A stretch of 64,000 nucleotides of DNA from Lumbricus rubellus (lineage: Eukaryota; Annelida; Clitellata; Crassiclitellata; Lumbricidae): positions 43,008,746-43,072,745 of the forward strand of contig OX243816.1 of assembly GCA_945859605.1 (NCBI GenBank). Direction: 5' to 3'. Of the stretch, positions 1 through 10,510 are shown piece by piece. The notes beneath the pieces are model-generated. The model did no database searches. It was not told the origin of the DNA and saw only the letters and a list, made by a program, of their open reading frames with translations. The position numbers and the translations under genes were made by a program. Each line of letters opens with the position of its first letter. The first letter of the stretch is position 1.

Positions 1-27
1 GTCTGTCTGTCTGTCTGTCTGTCTGTC
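1..27. repeat. (GTCT)n microsatellite, cut by window edge
   Basis: Perfect GTCT tetranucleotide repeat that continues off the left edge. The same motif recurs as a longer tract at 24.6-24.8 kb. Confidence 0.95.
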
Positions 28-99
28 GTTATGTTTCTCTATTTTTTTTTATATCATAAGCTTACTGGATGTTGTTACCCGGCTTTGCCCGGGGTAATC

Positions 100-399
100 T
101 CAACCTTTGTATCGTTTCCTCTTGATTTGAACAGTGATCTCTGTCCTAACTTTAGAACGGTAATGACCACATCGAAATATAAAATGTCCAGATGCCATTG
201 TCAGAATTGAAAGTAAAAAGTGATCTGAAAAAAAATAGTATCGTTGACCTACTACTTCGTATAAGATTGTCTTGTAAAACATTTCGAAGCGCTCGGCTAG
301 GGCAATGAGCTCGCGAACCTTTAGGGGGCTGACGTATACCTCAAAGTCGTAGCTAGGGGTGTTTGGGCGTGTGAACATCCCGAAATGAAATAATGCCAT
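100..399 (-). CDS. Hypothetical 99-residue ORF, possibly mobile-element derived
   Basis: An open frame of 99 residues starting MALFHFGM and ending in a basic tail. I recognise no domain. Just beyond its stop, at 75-98, lies a GC-rich imperfect palindrome around CCCGGCTTTGCCCGGG, a type of sequence often seen near ends of interspersed repeats, so this may be transposon debris rather than a host gene. No splice sites or partner exons were identified. Confidence 0.15.
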   Translation of the reverse strand: MALFHFGMFTRPNTPSYDFEVYVSPLKVRELIALAERFEMFYKTILYEVVGQRYYFFSDHFLLSILTMASGHFIFRCGHYRSKVRTEITVQIKRKRYKG

Positions 400-923
400 A
401 ATGAAATAATGTATTCACTAACACAATCATGTGATAAGGACTAAGGGGATTTCATTTTCAAGCTCTTGTTATTTTCTATGTGGCATTTTACAATAGATTA
501 ATTCGCTATCCGAACCCCATAGTCTGTTAATTGATTCGGTTCCTTGTCGGTTTGATCAAGGGGCAAGTAAACCCTCCCAAATAAAATCCTAGCTACAGCC
601 TTGGTTGATCTACATACGAACAGAAAGACAAACTTCCTGACTTGTAGTATCGATGGTTCACTAATCACTATCTAATCTATCCGTTAGTCTGTTCAATCCA
701 GTCTTCTTGCAGAACCAGACTTTGATTTAATTGTCATGTATTCGAACCCACCGCTTGGAATCGCAAAACATTCACGTACATACGTATCATGTACGCACAT
801 GTACGTGTGTACACACACAAGTACGTATTTACACACACATGCATATATTATGCCTACATACACACAATGCATGCATCTAAACACGTGCGCATACCTCATG
901 CATCGTTGTGGCTTTGCTTATAG

Positions 924-2278
924 GGTTGCATTCGTTGGTATTATTCTACTTGTCGTTGGTGGCATCGTCTTCGTCGCTGGTGTTGCAGTCGTCTTTACCT
1001 GCTGCTGCATCTGCCCTGATCCCAGGGTCACACCTGGGTCACAGGTGAGAGAGCGTTTCTCATCAAGCCTTACATACCTTCCTCTGTCAATTTTACTCGT
1101 GGGTTTGCTTTCTGTTGTGTATGAGACTGCATGAAGGACAAATAGAATTGATATTGAAACTATATAATATTATTTTCAACACCAGAATCTAAAACATATT
1201 ATGTTTTAGATTCTGGTGTTGAAAATAATATTAAGCTTATAATACAAATTGCGCCTGATCGGATCTAGCCTTCTGCTGTACGTCAAAGGCGAGAGAACAG
1301 TTACATTAATTTTATAGACCTAGCAATTACTTGTTAACACTACTGCTCTACGTGCAGCTGAAGCTGGGGCTACTCCTGCTACTGCCACTGCTACTGCTGC
1401 TGTTGGGTATGGAGCACTTCCGATGATTCACCTTTAAAGGGGGCTTTATAAATCATTGTAACGCATGAATGATACGTTGGTTTATGTTGCAGATGTCTGG
1501 TCATCACAGTTCGATGGGTGTAATTGGCATGCAGACACCTGACCCTGGCATCGGATACATTCTTCAGCCAGCACAGCCAATTCAGCCGCCACCTTACGCT
1601 CCGAAGAGTCCCTCTCCTCCGCCGTATCCATGGCCAAGTCCCACCCCCACAGCGGGGGGTGGGACGAGAGCCTCCGGTGGTCAGGGACCGTACTCCGACC
1701 GCCACACCTCGAACGCCGCTGCTGCTCCTTTGTCGTCGAGGAGTCTCGCCACTCCTGGCAACATCCAAGTCATCGGCGTCCAATCAAGGTCCTCTCCAGG
1801 TCCCCGGTCTCCCAGTCCTCGGCCTAGATCCCCCAACCGATCTCAGTCCCCCACCCGACAGAACATCACTGACCGTCTCCAGTCCGGTACAATTGCTTCC
1901 GATGCCCGGTCATCACAGGCCCCTCAGTGGAGCCAGCGGTCACCCTCTCCAGACACTCGGTCATCTCAGGCTGCTCCGAGAACTCAAAGGTCACCCTCTC
2001 CTGACACCCGGTCATCCCAGGCTCCTCAGAGAACTCAAAGGTCACCATCTCCTGACACCCGATCTATCCAGGCCCCTCGGCATCGGTCACCCTCTCCTGG
2101 TTCCCGTTCCTCCTCTTCAGTGTACAGTGCCCTGAGACCTCCTTCGTCTGATACCCAGGCAACCCCACTTCCATCTCGCAACTTTCCTCCCGCTTCACCA
2201 GCCCACCGGTCCTCACCCACACCCGCAAACACGCATAGGCAACATCAATCCGACACTCACTCTCACCAAAGGTATTAA
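924..2278 (+). CDS. Shisa/WBP1-like single-pass membrane protein, 3' part (two exons)
   Basis: Two exons are visible: 924-1044 and 1493-2278. The first follows a pyrimidine-rich tract ending in AG and reads RVAFVGIILLVVGG onward, a single transmembrane helix followed by a cysteine cluster (TCCCICP). It ends in phase 0 at CAG|gtgaga. The second starts after tgttgcag with MSGHHSSMG and runs 261 residues to a TAA. It carries two PPxY motifs (PPPYAP, PPPYPW) that would bind WW-domain ubiquitin ligases, then a Ser/Pro/Arg tail with three to four copies of a 17-residue unit around RSPSPDTRSSQ. A transmembrane helix, then Cys cluster, then proline-rich PY tail is the layout of Shisa, WBP1/VOPP1 and CYYR1-type adaptors, but I cannot choose between them. 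The signal peptide and extracellular cysteine domain must lie in exons upstream of the window. Confidence 0.65.
1165..1233. repeat. Perfect 33-bp inverted repeat with 3-nt spacer
   Basis: Arms 1165-1197 and 1201-1233 are exact reverse complements; the left arm contains CAACACCAGAATCT and the right AGATTCTGGTGTTG. It lies in the 448-bp intron of the Shisa-like gene. Transcribed, it would form a 33-bp perfect hairpin. Confidence 0.95.
1938..2095 (+). repeat. 51-bp in-frame tandem repeat in the Shisa-like tail
   Basis: Three full and one partial copy of a 51-bp unit encode RSPSPDTRSSQA followed by P/Q/R/T residues. The unit length is a multiple of three, so copy changes keep the frame. These are candidate sites for proline-directed kinases. 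Confidence 0.85.
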
Positions 2279-3004
2279 TCCCCACATTTAGAGTATTTGC
2301 AAGCGATTAGTAACTTGAACCCTGCATACTTTAGAAGTCATGGCTGTGGCTTTCGACGGGCAATAATCCAACATCATCAGAGTTTTTGGCAGTCACCCTC
2401 TCCTGACACGGCAGTCAAAGAGATGAGCATTCTTCCAATTTCATCAGCTTGTATCTTAGGCCTACATGTAAAGTTGAGCTTGTTCATGATTATACGGGCG
2501 AGCGAAGTTTCGTGTGACTAGGTCGACGGCGTATATATATAATCGTCCGAATTCTGGTCTTTCGTTGTTGCATTTATGAGTATATTATAAGTATTATGTT
2601 AAGGTTTACAGAATATAGTTTCAGGACTGATGTTTCGATGAGCGGCAAACTAGCAGACGAGTGAAAAGAACATTTGCAGTTATAACTATACAGATCTTGT
2701 ACGTATAGGAGAATGAGATGCAGAGCAGCAAAGGTGGATACAGTATTTAAAGTTTCATAAGCCGAAGCTGTGTATTATAGTCTATATAGGAGTCTTTTTG
2801 GTGGAATTTCTGTAGCTAATAGAGTCTTAGCCACACTCCTGTTACAGTAGGCCTAGATAATTAATAGAGTCTAGAAGCTAGTGATGAAACAGATGAGCCG
2901 CCTGTTGTTGAGTCAGGCCTAACCAAAACAAAGTTTATAGCGGTGAACGCAGTAGACACATTGTCAAGCGCCTTCGTATTGTCAAGCGGGCAAATAATAA
3001 TAAA
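2279..3004 (+). other. Probable 3' UTR of the Shisa-like gene
   Basis: No further coding exon is seen. An AATAAA polyadenylation-type hexamer lies at 2999-3004. An 18-nt exact copy of the coding repeat (GTCACCCTCTCCTGACAC) sits at 2392-2409, after the stop codon. Confidence 0.4.
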
Positions 3005-3223
3005 TAGCGTATACGGATGTGTGTCTGCCACTTACCAATCACTTTCGTCTTATACGCTACACTTTTGTAGCGTCAATATTTAAACGTGCAAAATTAAATC
3101 CTAGACCCGCAGTATAGGCTACCAGACGAACAGAGCAAGTGAGTTGAACTTGATTGGTCAAAGTTTTGGTCGTTAACCACAGGTCACTATCCTTCAGTAT
3201 TTTCTGGCATTGACGACATTGAC

Positions 3224-3419
3224 CAAGGTTTTTCATTGGAAGTTTTAGAACTGAGCAACCACTTCTTTCCTTTCCCACCTTCCATGGTAAATTACTCCCA
3301 ATCAGAGGATAATGACCATTTTACTAGTTTTAGTTGCACATAAGTGCTTCTACAACAGTACTGCAAAAAATCATCCATTTTTCACCCAGAAACCAAAACT
3401 GCACACTTATAAAGCCCTG
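3224..3419. mobile_element. Old hAT-type MITE copy, same family as 8338-8533
   Basis: Matches the element at 8338-8533 in the same orientation along most of its length (shared CTTTCCCA..CTCCATGGTAAATT and AAGTGCTTCTACAAC). The right end reads AAAGCCCTG, the reverse of a CAGGGCTTT terminus. The left end is decayed to CAAGG, and the flanking 8-mers match at only 5 of 8 positions. Confidence 0.7.
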
Positions 3420-3645
3420 GCACTGATGACTGAAAATAAGGTAATTGCAAGATTCCAATAACGAACTTCTTTCTGGTATTTAACCATATTTTAATTTTAA
3501 TGGTAGAAATAATATCAATGACTGAATATTTAAACAAGAAATCAGACAAATATTAAGACGTGTTCAGACACTAACGGTCGGTCGGTCATGACCAAAAAGT
3601 CTCGAACCTCCTTCGAATGGAGCTGATGATGAGTCCGTTGATTAA

Positions 3646-5910
3646 CTAAGGGAGTGACTTCGAAGGTTTGGCCTGGTCGAAGAACGTGTCAGTTCCTCCT
3701 CTTCCGCCTTCGCCTCCTCCTTGTCCATCTCCTTCCCCGTCTTTGTCTTTGGCCTGGGTGTCACCCCACGTGACCCAGGCATCACTCCATGCGATCTCGG
3801 AGTCGTTCCCGGCGACCTCGTGATCACTCCACTGCGCAACGTCTTTCGGGGAATCATTTCCGGTGGGTGAAGAATCCAGACAGCGATCAACTGAGGTCGA
3901 GAGGGTCGAGTCACGGACGGCAGGCATACCGGTTGATCGGATGCAATGTCTTTCGAGAACGTGCTGCAGCTCGTTGGAGCAACCAGAGCTCCTTTCAGTA
4001 TCCGCATGGTTCCACCGTGCATCTCCCTTACTGGCATCCAGTTCATCCTCGCCATCGATACAGTCGCCCGAGACAACGGTAACTTTCTCCGAGTACTGTT
4101 CCGCATCTCCAAGTATCAGCACTGCATTGCCTTTGCTACAATGCTCATCAATGTCTGCAGACATCTTCCCGAACAGTTCTGCGCTCTCGTGGTTTACGTT
4201 GCCAAGGAGACGGGCATTTGTGTCACCCGAGTTCCGGCTACTGCTGCGGGGGACGGCAGAGAGATGCTGAGAAGTGCAGTGAAGCGCGACGTCGCGATCG
4301 TACCATTCTTCCATGTCACCGACTTCCTCCGGACTATCGGCGACATCCTCCTTGGCAGTCTCCTCCGTCAGACCTTCGTCGAAATCCTCCTGCCCGTTGC
4401 CCTCCTCGGTTGCCTCCGTCCATTTCGCCGTTCCAGATCCTTCGAGACTCTGTCCCTCCGGAGTTGCATCCACCTGCTTCGAGTAGAGTTTCTGTGGCTT
4501 GACAGTTCGGTCCGGCTGTTCCACCATATGCTCTGTAAGTTTCTGCGCCGCGACATACGGCGGGTACCTCGTATCGTTCGCAGTCTGCTCTGTCACCCAC
4601 TCCTCCGCCAGCTCATCTACCTCCCGATCTACTTTCACCTCTTCCTTCGTCGGTTGCTTGACCGTTTCTTTCAGCTGTTCCTCCTCTCCCAGCAGCCACG
4701 TCCCCTGATCCCTCATCTTCTCCATCATCTTCTTCGATGACTGCTGCGCCAGGCTGACCACCGTCGGATGCAAACCTTTGACTGAAGTCGGATGCTGAGC
4801 GCCGCCGTCTGCACCAACCGCATCAGCTGACGCCATCATAACCACCAAGGTGTGTCCTCCTCCTCCTCCGGCTGCTGCGCAACACGAACGATCCGGCGCC
4901 TGCAGGTGTTCTCCATCAGCGGCTCCACCCATCACGAAGCCACTACCACCCTCTCCGTCCGACGACAAACGACGTCGGAAGTCACCGGCAGGCGACGTAG
5001 ACGATGCCGGGTAAGTGCAGCCGTACGCGCAGGCGGACGGAATGGGAAGCGGGCGAAGAAAGCCGGCTCTCTTCGGCAAGGCCAGCAGACTCCCTGCAGT
5101 GGTGGAGCTGTTGCCGTTCTGCGAAACGTTTGCGAACGATGACTTCTCGAGCAGCAGCTCGTCGGGTCTCGTGAGCGGCGGCTGACATCTGGCGACGAGC
5201 TGAACGCTCTCCACGATCGACGACTTCCGTTCGTTGCCCCTGGCAACGCACTCGACGTCCGGTAACCCGTCTCCTCCGTGACAGACCTTGCTCGTCGACG
5301 TCGTGGTCAGGCCGAGGATTCCAGTCGTCGTGATTCCACCGGTTGGGATCCTGATTTTGTTTCGAATCGCTTCCGGGAGAGGCACGAGTGGCATTGTGCT
5401 CGTTCTCTTAACGACGACGTCATCATCATCTGCAGCTGCTGTCGTCACGACGTTGTCATGGTTACCCCTCCTCCCATCGGTGACGACGTCACTCGTTGCT
5501 TCCGGCTGCAGGCGAACGGAAGTGACGCGTGGTGGATTCATTTCCGCTTCCGGATCGACGTCGTAGACTCTCATCTCTCCCCAGCTGCTACGCTGAGGGA
5601 CATTGCCAGCAGCGTGCTGACCGATACCCTTGATTGTGCTGCCACCGCGGTTCTGCCCCAGTCCTTCGGATTCTTCCACGTCTGTCCAAGCCCTCGCTGC
5701 ATCTCGATGTCCGGCTGTCCCAGAGGCATCCTTAAATGCGACAGCACCCCCATCGCCGTTGTCCCAGTTGCAATCAACCCCGTCAAGAGCGGTCATCAGC
5801 ATCGAATTCTTGCTTGCGTTGCTCGCTCTCTTACCGACTTTCGACAGCCTCGCTTTCCGCTGCTCGCTGTTTGTATCACCATGCTTCGACTTCGAAGTGA
5901 CGACTCCCAT
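3646..5910 (-). CDS. Intronless 754-residue disordered protein with N-myristoylation-type start; function unknown
   Basis: One uninterrupted frame of 754 codons with the downstream end at a TAG (3646-3648). The start is the first Met after an in-frame TGA 21 nt upstream and has G at +4. The N-terminus MGVVTSKSK followed by lysine/arginine-rich sequence fits a Gly-2 myristoylation plus basic-patch membrane anchor. The rest looks intrinsically disordered: Gly/Ser/Thr-rich to about residue 370, then long acidic, Glu/Lys/Asp-rich stretches resembling scaffold proteins (AKAP12/BASP1 style), though I see no diagnostic motif. No transmembrane helix or catalytic domain is apparent. Its GC-rich composition also opens long shadow frames on the other strand. 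It could be a lineage-restricted gene or a retrocopy, since no introns are visible; non-coding 5' exons are possible. Confidence 0.6.
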   Translation of the reverse strand: MGVVTSKSKHGDTNSEQRKARLSKVGKRASNASKNSMLMTALDGVDCNWDNGDGGAVAFKDASGTAGHRDAARAWTDVEESEGLGQNRGGSTIKGIGQHAAGNVPQRSSWGEMRVYDVDPEAEMNPPRVTSVRLQPEATSDVVTDGRRGNHDNVVTTAAADDDDVVVKRTSTMPLVPLPEAIRNKIRIPTGGITTTGILGLTTTSTSKVCHGGDGLPDVECVARGNERKSSIVESVQLVARCQPPLTRPDELLLEKSSFANVSQNGNSSTTAGSLLALPKRAGFLRPLPIPSACAYGCTYPASSTSPAGDFRRRLSSDGEGGSGFVMGGAADGEHLQAPDRSCCAAAGGGGGHTLVVMMASADAVGADGGAQHPTSVKGLHPTVVSLAQQSSKKMMEKMRDQGTWLLGEEEQLKETVKQPTKEEVKVDREVDELAEEWVTEQTANDTRYPPYVAAQKLTEHMVEQPDRTVKPQKLYSKQVDATPEGQSLEGSGTAKWTEATEEGNGQEDFDEGLTEETAKEDVADSPEEVGDMEEWYDRDVALHCTSQHLSAVPRSSSRNSGDTNARLLGNVNHESAELFGKMSADIDEHCSKGNAVLILGDAEQYSEKVTVVSGDCIDGEDELDASKGDARWNHADTERSSGCSNELQHVLERHCIRSTGMPAVRDSTLSTSVDRCLDSSPTGNDSPKDVAQWSDHEVAGNDSEIAWSDAWVTWGDTQAKDKDGEGDGQGGGEGGRGGTDTFFDQAKPSKSLP

Positions 5911-6908
5911 TTCTTCCTCGAGATCGCTTCAAGTTTTCAACGCGAATAAATAAGTCAGTCCAAAAGCTTCCTTTTCTCGATCGCAGAAACGATGTGGAAA
6001 GTTCAGACGACAGATCCTTTGAATCGCTAACACTTCGACTCTTATTCAAACGACAGAATCTGACATTAAATCACCAACTCACGGCGGCTTTACTAATAAT
6101 TAAATTCTCATTCATTAGCGTTCAGCCAACTCGATTAGAAACGCCCTTGCGGACTGGACGGTTACTCGCCAATTATTTTTAGTTATTCCTACGTCACAGA
6201 CGCGTGCTATAATAAAAATTAGGCTAATAATAGATCAACATAGATTATTATATTATTACGTCACCGTTCGTAGGCCTATACATAGCGAAGTTATCTGCCG
6301 CTTGTAAGTAAGCAAGTAAGAGGTATAAGAATATTCTTTATTTGACCACCAGCAAACGCACAGTATATAATTTCGTCTCAAGACAGAGGACGTCAGGCTA
6401 CATCGAACTTATCATCTAGACCTGAGCACAGCACCTTTACTAACCCAAACGACATTTCAAATGCATCTTCTTGAATGTATCTCTTTTTATTACTTTTACC
6501 CTACTTATTTCTTTTATTACTTAACCCTAGAACCACTAGGTTTTTGCAATCCTTGCCCAACCTAATTCTGTGGAGATTATCCCAGTCTTGGTCATATTAC
6601 TGAATAATTTATGTTAACTAATTAGGTTATTGGATTGATTAGGCCTAATGTCTAACAACTTGGTGATACTTGATATGTTTTGTGTAATTTTTCTTCCTGA
6701 TTTGGTGTGCTTGTTGCTTTTACAAACGGACCAATAAAATTATTTGATCTGATCTGATTTGATTTTGATTTGATATTCAAGTTATTTTTTCATTTTACTG
6801 ACGAACTATTTCCTGTTTACAACTCCAGGATTGCAACCAGAATGATGTCAGAGCTGAAGGCGAGAATCGTTTGAAGTTAATAGCAAGAGATTGCAATCTG
6901 AAGTACGC
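5911..6908. other. Intergenic, putative promoter side of the 754-residue gene
   Basis: No gene seen. The first 250 bp upstream of the minus-strand start would hold the promoter. At 6720-6775 a TGATCTGATCTGATTTG tract resembles the simple tail of a LINE or SINE. Confidence 0.4.
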
Positions 6909-7215
6909 CAGGGGCGGGCCAATCCGGCCATGGCCCCCATTTAAAACTGCCATGAGACGTGGCCCCCCCCCCCATTAGGTTTGAAATTAGTAATAGGAAT
7001 AGGGGTGTCATGGCATATTGACCCCCATAAAGAAAATTACATTGGACGTGCCCCCTATTGGGTTTCTGGTGGAGGATAAAAATAGGTCAGCAACTTTTTG
7101 GCGGATGAAAAGTACTTTTTCCATCAACTTTTTGGGCGACCAACGAATTTTTTTTCCTGTCCCAAGATCAAAGATTTTTGCCCCCCCCCTTGAAAGAGTT
7201 TTGGATCCGCCACTG
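6909..7215. mobile_element. hAT-type MITE with perfect 8-bp target duplication
   Basis: Ends are CAGGGGCGG (left) and GGATCCGCCACTG (right, i.e. CAGTGGCGGATCC inverted). The flanks AAGTACGC at 6901-6908 and 7216-7223 are identical 8-mers, the hAT signature. The interior has C- and G-homopolymer runs and no transposase. Confidence 0.85.
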
Positions 7216-7223
7216 AAGTACGC

Positions 7224-8115
7224 TATGCTATGTTAAAATCGAGAACTATAAATTACCCTCTATAATTATATGCCTACTGCATGAAGGAGACGGGAATCAA
7301 TGAGAATGTGTGACTTAAATATTCCATGGAAAGGTGGCCGTAGGCTATTTCAAATTTTAAAGCGTTTATCTTGATTTGGTAATCAATGAGAATCCCTTTT
7401 TTAATTATTGATCTTGCCAGCAATTGCGCAACGCTTGTTACTGGACTTGAAACATTAATTATGTAATAGGCTTAGCCAACTAAAACGTTACTCGTGTACG
7501 CTTACCTATAGGCCTATACAGAGTCATGTTTAGTCTACTTTAGGCCTATAACGGCCACCTCAACCTCCAAGTTTCCGAAGCCCTACTCTAGACTAGCGAT
7601 AGCTTTTCACCTGCGCTAGGCCATTCAATTAGGCTTTGGGCTTTTACGACGTTGCCGCTGCTATACGTACAGTTACTGTAGTCGTGACTAATATCATACA
7701 GAGAATCGGTGCATACAATATTTAGGCCTACCTACCTAACCCCAACTCATTACCCTAGCGAGCGAGCTAGCTTAAGGTAGCACGTTATTGTGTTAGGTGG
7801 CAAGTGTACGCTGATTCGAACCAGTTCACACTGGTTATTATTGTGGCTACTCTCTATGGCCTGCAGACTGCAGAGCACTTGCTTGCCTTTCATCGCATTC
7901 AGTAGATCGTGACGACTGGCGAAGTGTAGCGCTGCCGCGGGTATTATGGTCGTTTTAACGCTAGGCTACAGTAACTATTCAGTCTTGCTCCAGTACAAAC
8001 CAGTTCGCCAGTCACTTGAGGGTTAAGCTGTAGGTGTCGAGTGTTCAGAAAGCAGTAAACAGCGAAGTTAATAAGAAGTTAGTTGCATTTCGAACTGCAG
8101 AAGACCAAAGGAAAC
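7224..8115. other. Intergenic and 5' region of the Ly6 gene
   Basis: No coding potential seen. It is rich in TAGGCCTA-type words. The last 100-150 bp before 8116 would carry the promoter and 5' UTR of the Ly6 gene; no clear TATA box was recognised. Confidence 0.4.
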
Positions 8116-10510
8116 ATGGATCTTTCACTGAAGTCTCTTCTGTACTTGCTGCTTATCGTCGTAGTTTCCGTGTCTACCGGTAAGCAGATTGTATTAATTT
8201 TACATTAACAAATTCGAAACTTGTTGAAGCTATGCCTTAACTTCTACATGTAGTTTTGAACAGGTATCTGTGATCAACGCCATTGTAGGCCCTATAGCAG
8301 GCCATCCATAGCCATGATGCAAGTCTTTGTTCAGTTGCAGGGCTGTTTTAAAGGAATTTTTAGAACTGCACAACTCCTTTTCTTTCCCATCCTCCATGGT
8401 AAATTGCTTCCAATCGGAGGGCAATGACCTTCCTTGCTAGTTTTAACTGTACAGAAGTGCTTCTACAACTGCATAAATCCATTTAGAGCTGCACATACTG
8501 TGTAGGCTACAACTGCACGTTAAAAAAGCCCTGTTCTGTTGTAAGCCCGGCTACGTCGTTCAAAGAGGACACTGTGACATAAAAATTGAATTGATAGGGC
8601 CTATACTAATATGAGACTTCTCTACGTTGAAAATGTACTATAGGCCTAAGCTATATGTAATTTTCACAACAAAACGTTACATTACATGGGCTTCAGATTG
8701 GAACCCGAATCGAAAAGAGATAGAAAGCTCCCCCCCCACGGTCACTTCAGTTAGCCTACAGGCCCTACACATTTATTTAGCGACGCCGCCATCAAGAGGT
8801 AGGCTTATGTTGTAACGGTAGCCTCGACTAATTGGGTGGTGGTTAGAAGAAAAAATCCCCACGATTGTCAGAAGCCTGGACTATAACTTTATGGACATTA
8901 GCTGAGGTTGTTGCTGTTCTTTTCCTAATAGCCTATTATAAGCCTACAGTTTTGAGTGACTATTGAGCCGCCGAGTCGACTGAAGGTGAGAGTTTGTTCT
9001 CTAATTCCACGCGAGTGGAGGGCTAAATGCAATTGCATCCAAGGCCGTAGCCAGGATTTTATTTCGGGGTGCTTTCCCTGACTTTGGGAGATTTCCTGGA
9101 ATGTTTAGTGATCGAAATTTATCACATTTTCTCAGTCATCGTCAAGGTTCTTTGAGTAGTGTGTGGATTGATCTTGGTCCTAGGCCTACATAATAGGCCT
9201 AAGTGTCTTGTTGGCAGTTTACCTTTGGCATAATAATGCAGGTGCTAGTGCAATGGACGCCTCCTCCTCCTCTCCTCATCTTCCTCCACCCTCTGTCAGA
9301 AGCGATCTAGCTGTCACCACTAACATAATTATTATAGACCTGTTTTGTTTTACGTCATTTCAGTCGATTCGATCGAGTGCCACATCTGCAATTCAGGGGA
9401 AGCTTACAATGGGACCGACTGCTTGAACAAGGAAAAATTGCCGAAATTCGTCATGACCTGTGAACAGAACTACACGCGCTGCCGAAAGACGGTCCAGACA
9501 GGTAAGAAACCGTATTATAGCCTAGGGACACAGTACAACATTCCCTATTGTTTATGTTAGACCTTTCATTAGTTTTAGTGTCTAGTGCACAAGACTTTAA
9601 CCGACAGCACATTCGGCCTAAAGCGAATTAATAACAATGAGAAGGTATGGAGCCCGCAGACATTTTTCCAGGGGGGGGGGAACTGCGAAAGCACAATGAT
9701 CACGGTCAAATTTTTTAGCAGAAACTTGAAAATGCACAGCTGAAAAACCATTAATTTTGTCATAGAGGTCATTTAATGTGAACTTAGGGAATTTAGAAAA
9801 AAATTATTTTCGAAAAAATCCTAACAGAAGCGCAACCATTATGGCCTACAGCCTGCTGGCCTAATCGTAATTATAGGCCTACATAACGATACGGGTACGC
9901 CTACGCTGGAGACAGATATAGATTGTCAAGCTCAAATTTCTTAATTCTTATTAAAAGTTAACTTTCTCAGCTTTACTTTGCTGCATTTGTTACAAACCCC
10001 AAAAAATTGAAGGCCTAGTTAAAAACGATTTTCATTTTCCAAGGGCACGTACCCTTCTTGCTCCCCATATGCGCGGGTGCCCATGTAAGGCCTCAAAATA
10101 GTAAAAATAATGGCGGTTTAATACCGGATTGGACAGTCGAAACAGAGATCGATGGGGATTTCAAGCTTACGACCGAATAAAATTATTCAAAGTTATTGAC
10201 CTAGTAGGTCTAAAATTATTCAAGGTCATAGTAGGTCTACGGGCTATAGCTTGAATTAGGCCTGTATAGGTATATAGCCTTAATTGGTATTATTTTTCTT
10301 TTAGTTGGTGACGACACCCGTACCATTCGATCTTGCGCCTCTGCAGGAACCCAGACTGGATGTACCGACCGCACAGGTACCTCAGGAGTGAGAGTGAAAT
10401 ACTGTCAGTGCGATGCCAGCAACTGCAACGGTTCTAGCGGAGTCATCGCGCCAATTTTGCTCGTCTTCTTGCTGGCCATTGGTGGTAACGCATTTGCAAA
10501 CGCCAGCTAG
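8116..10510 (+). CDS. Ly6/uPAR (three-finger) GPI-anchored surface protein, complete, three exons
   Basis: Exons 8116-8179, 9364-9501 and 10305-10510 join with GT-AG introns in phase 1 to give 135 residues. Residues 1-21 are a hydrophobic signal peptide. The mature part holds ten cysteines (27, 30, 41, 54, 61, 78, 87, 101, 103, 108) in the LU pattern: CxxC at the start, CQC then CxxxxCN at the end. Three N-glycosylation sequons are visible (NGT 37, NYT 57, NGS 109). From about residue 113 a hydrophobic C-terminal tail (VIAPILLVFLLAIGG) ends the protein, the arrangement of a GPI-attachment signal cleaved near Ser111-Gly113. Ly6 proteins of this size act as cell-surface modulators or ligands; the partner cannot be told from sequence. 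Introns 1 and 2 hold MITE and dispersed-repeat insertions. ATTAAA at 10555-10560 may serve polyadenylation. Confidence 0.88.
8338..8533. mobile_element. hAT-type MITE in Ly6 intron 1
   Basis: Terminal inverted repeats CAGGGCTGTTTTAA (left) and, inverted from the right, CAGGGCTTTTTTAACGTGCAG. The flanking 8-mers TTCAGTTG (8330-8337) and TTCTGTTG (8534-8541) differ at one base. The interior repeats the word TGCAGTT on both strands. 196 bp, no ORF of note. Confidence 0.8.
9652..10095 (+). repeat. Dispersed repeat family R4, copy 1
   Basis: Shares an ordered set of blocks with 13366-13650, 46548-46830 and 49750-50055: a G-run near the start, ATGATCACGGTCAAATTTTTTAG, AACTTGAAAATG, a TTTCTCAG..TTTCACTT-like block, and an end like CCCCATATGCGCGGGTGCCCATG. 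All four copies face the same way. Family not recognised; it lies in Ly6 intron 2. Confidence 0.65.

Noticed and set aside
3946..5949. Plus-strand frames of 264 and 223 codons opposite the 754-residue gene
   Set aside because: They overlap the longer minus-strand frame, have Arg/Ser/Leu-rich shadow composition and no recognisable domains.
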